The position numbers were made by a program, and so were the translations under genes. DNA of 64,000 nucleotides, taken from the NCBI GenBank assembly GCA_023055355.1, contig JALJCS010000001.1, forward strand, positions 77,293,381 to 77,357,380, given 5' to 3'. This document shows positions 63,701-64,000 of this stretch, in pieces; position 1 is the stretch's first letter, and every line of letters starts with the position of its first letter. The notes under the pieces were generated by a model. It searched no databases. It had not been told where the DNA came from and saw nothing but the letters and a program-made list of their open reading frames with translations. Source of the stretch: Agelaius tricolor (Eukaryota; Chordata; Aves; Passeriformes; Icteridae).

Positions 63701-64000
63701 CCATGAGTCCTGGAGCCTGTCAGCTCTGATGGAGACTTTTGCTTCAGCTTCTGTGCTGTGGAATGGATAGCTTTGTGGCTCTGAAAAGGTCCATGAGCTG
63801 CACAAGGCCTAAAAACACTATTGTTTTGTTACTTTTATTTGAAAAAAGAAAATGACCTAATGGTTTGAAAGGGAGAAGCGTCTTCTCTCAAAATTAATCT
63901 TCTTTCTTCACATCTTTTGCAAAAGGTAAAGAGGCTTCTGAAACTTGGCTTAGTTGGGTTGAATTAGAAGTTCCTCATGGGTCATGCCAGTAAAAAAGTC
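60745..64000. other. Gene-free AT-rich DNA
   Basis: Holds T runs at 62126-62160 and 63079-63090, and unrecognised frames at 62272-62689 (plus) and 62778-63095 (minus, 105 codons; its lysine-rich start is the T run). Confidence 0.6.
63587..63605. repeat. Perfect 8-bp hairpin with 3-nt loop
   Basis: gccctgga-ata-tccagggc is an exact, GC-rich inverted repeat in a less AT-rich patch. Confidence 0.9.

Noticed and set aside
1..64000. Endogenous retrovirus LTRs, tRNA genes, mitochondrial insertions, CRISPR arrays
   Set aside because: Looked for on both strands by eye. No paired LTR ends, tRNA box pattern, rRNA or mitochondrial gene text, or spaced direct repeats were found.

Overview
The window is vertebrate, almost certainly avian, non-coding nuclear DNA. 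It is AT-rich and visibly CpG-poor, with no operon-like packing and no convincing exon. It carries many fragments of CR1, the non-LTR retrotransposon family that dominates bird genomes, several ending in the diagnostic 'attctatg' tail. Turtles and crocodilians also carry CR1; a bird is preferred because of the tail form and the modest repeat density. I recognise no protein-coding gene, rRNA, tRNA or CRISPR array. The longest reading frame (162 codons, minus strand, 14927-15415) is about what chance gives in AT-rich sequence of this length, and none of the frames resembles a protein I know apart from those lying in CR1. The window is either a gene desert or the inside of a very large intron.

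Layout. 0-5 kb: unique DNA holding a striking near-perfect inverted duplication (two 136-bp arms, 1711-1846 and 2005-2140), a TA-rich tract, a CR1 3' end and a perfect 21-bp-arm hairpin directly behind it. 5-13 kb: unique DNA with an ancient repeat relic near 6.1 kb, a possible regulatory block with an RFX-like palindrome near 7.8 kb, and two CR1 fragments (plus strand 9877-10081, minus strand 11391-11520). 13-20 kb: the densest, least AT-rich unique sequence, with two blocks (12940-13330 and 16551-17340) that look like vertebrate conserved non-coding DNA. 20-33 kb: AT-rich, with small tandem and inverted repeats and possible regulatory blocks near 28.7 and 31.0 kb. 33-46 kb: the CR1-rich part, six fragments of different ages and both orientations, plus a perfect (CA)20 microsatellite and a block with MEF2-, TCF/SOX- and GATA-like sites at 38.65-38.92 kb. 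46-64 kb: mostly featureless unique DNA with one more CR1 fragment (54.4 kb), a palindrome-framed G-quadruplex motif (53.4 kb) and weaker regulatory candidates.

There is no gene set acting together here. If the window has a function it is probably cis-regulatory. That is an inference from texture and motif content; alignment with other amniotes would settle it. I found no undescribed multi-gene system. The best second looks are the large inverted duplication, the hairpin behind the CR1 end, the internally deleted CR1 at 44.7 kb, and the set of ancient repeat relics.
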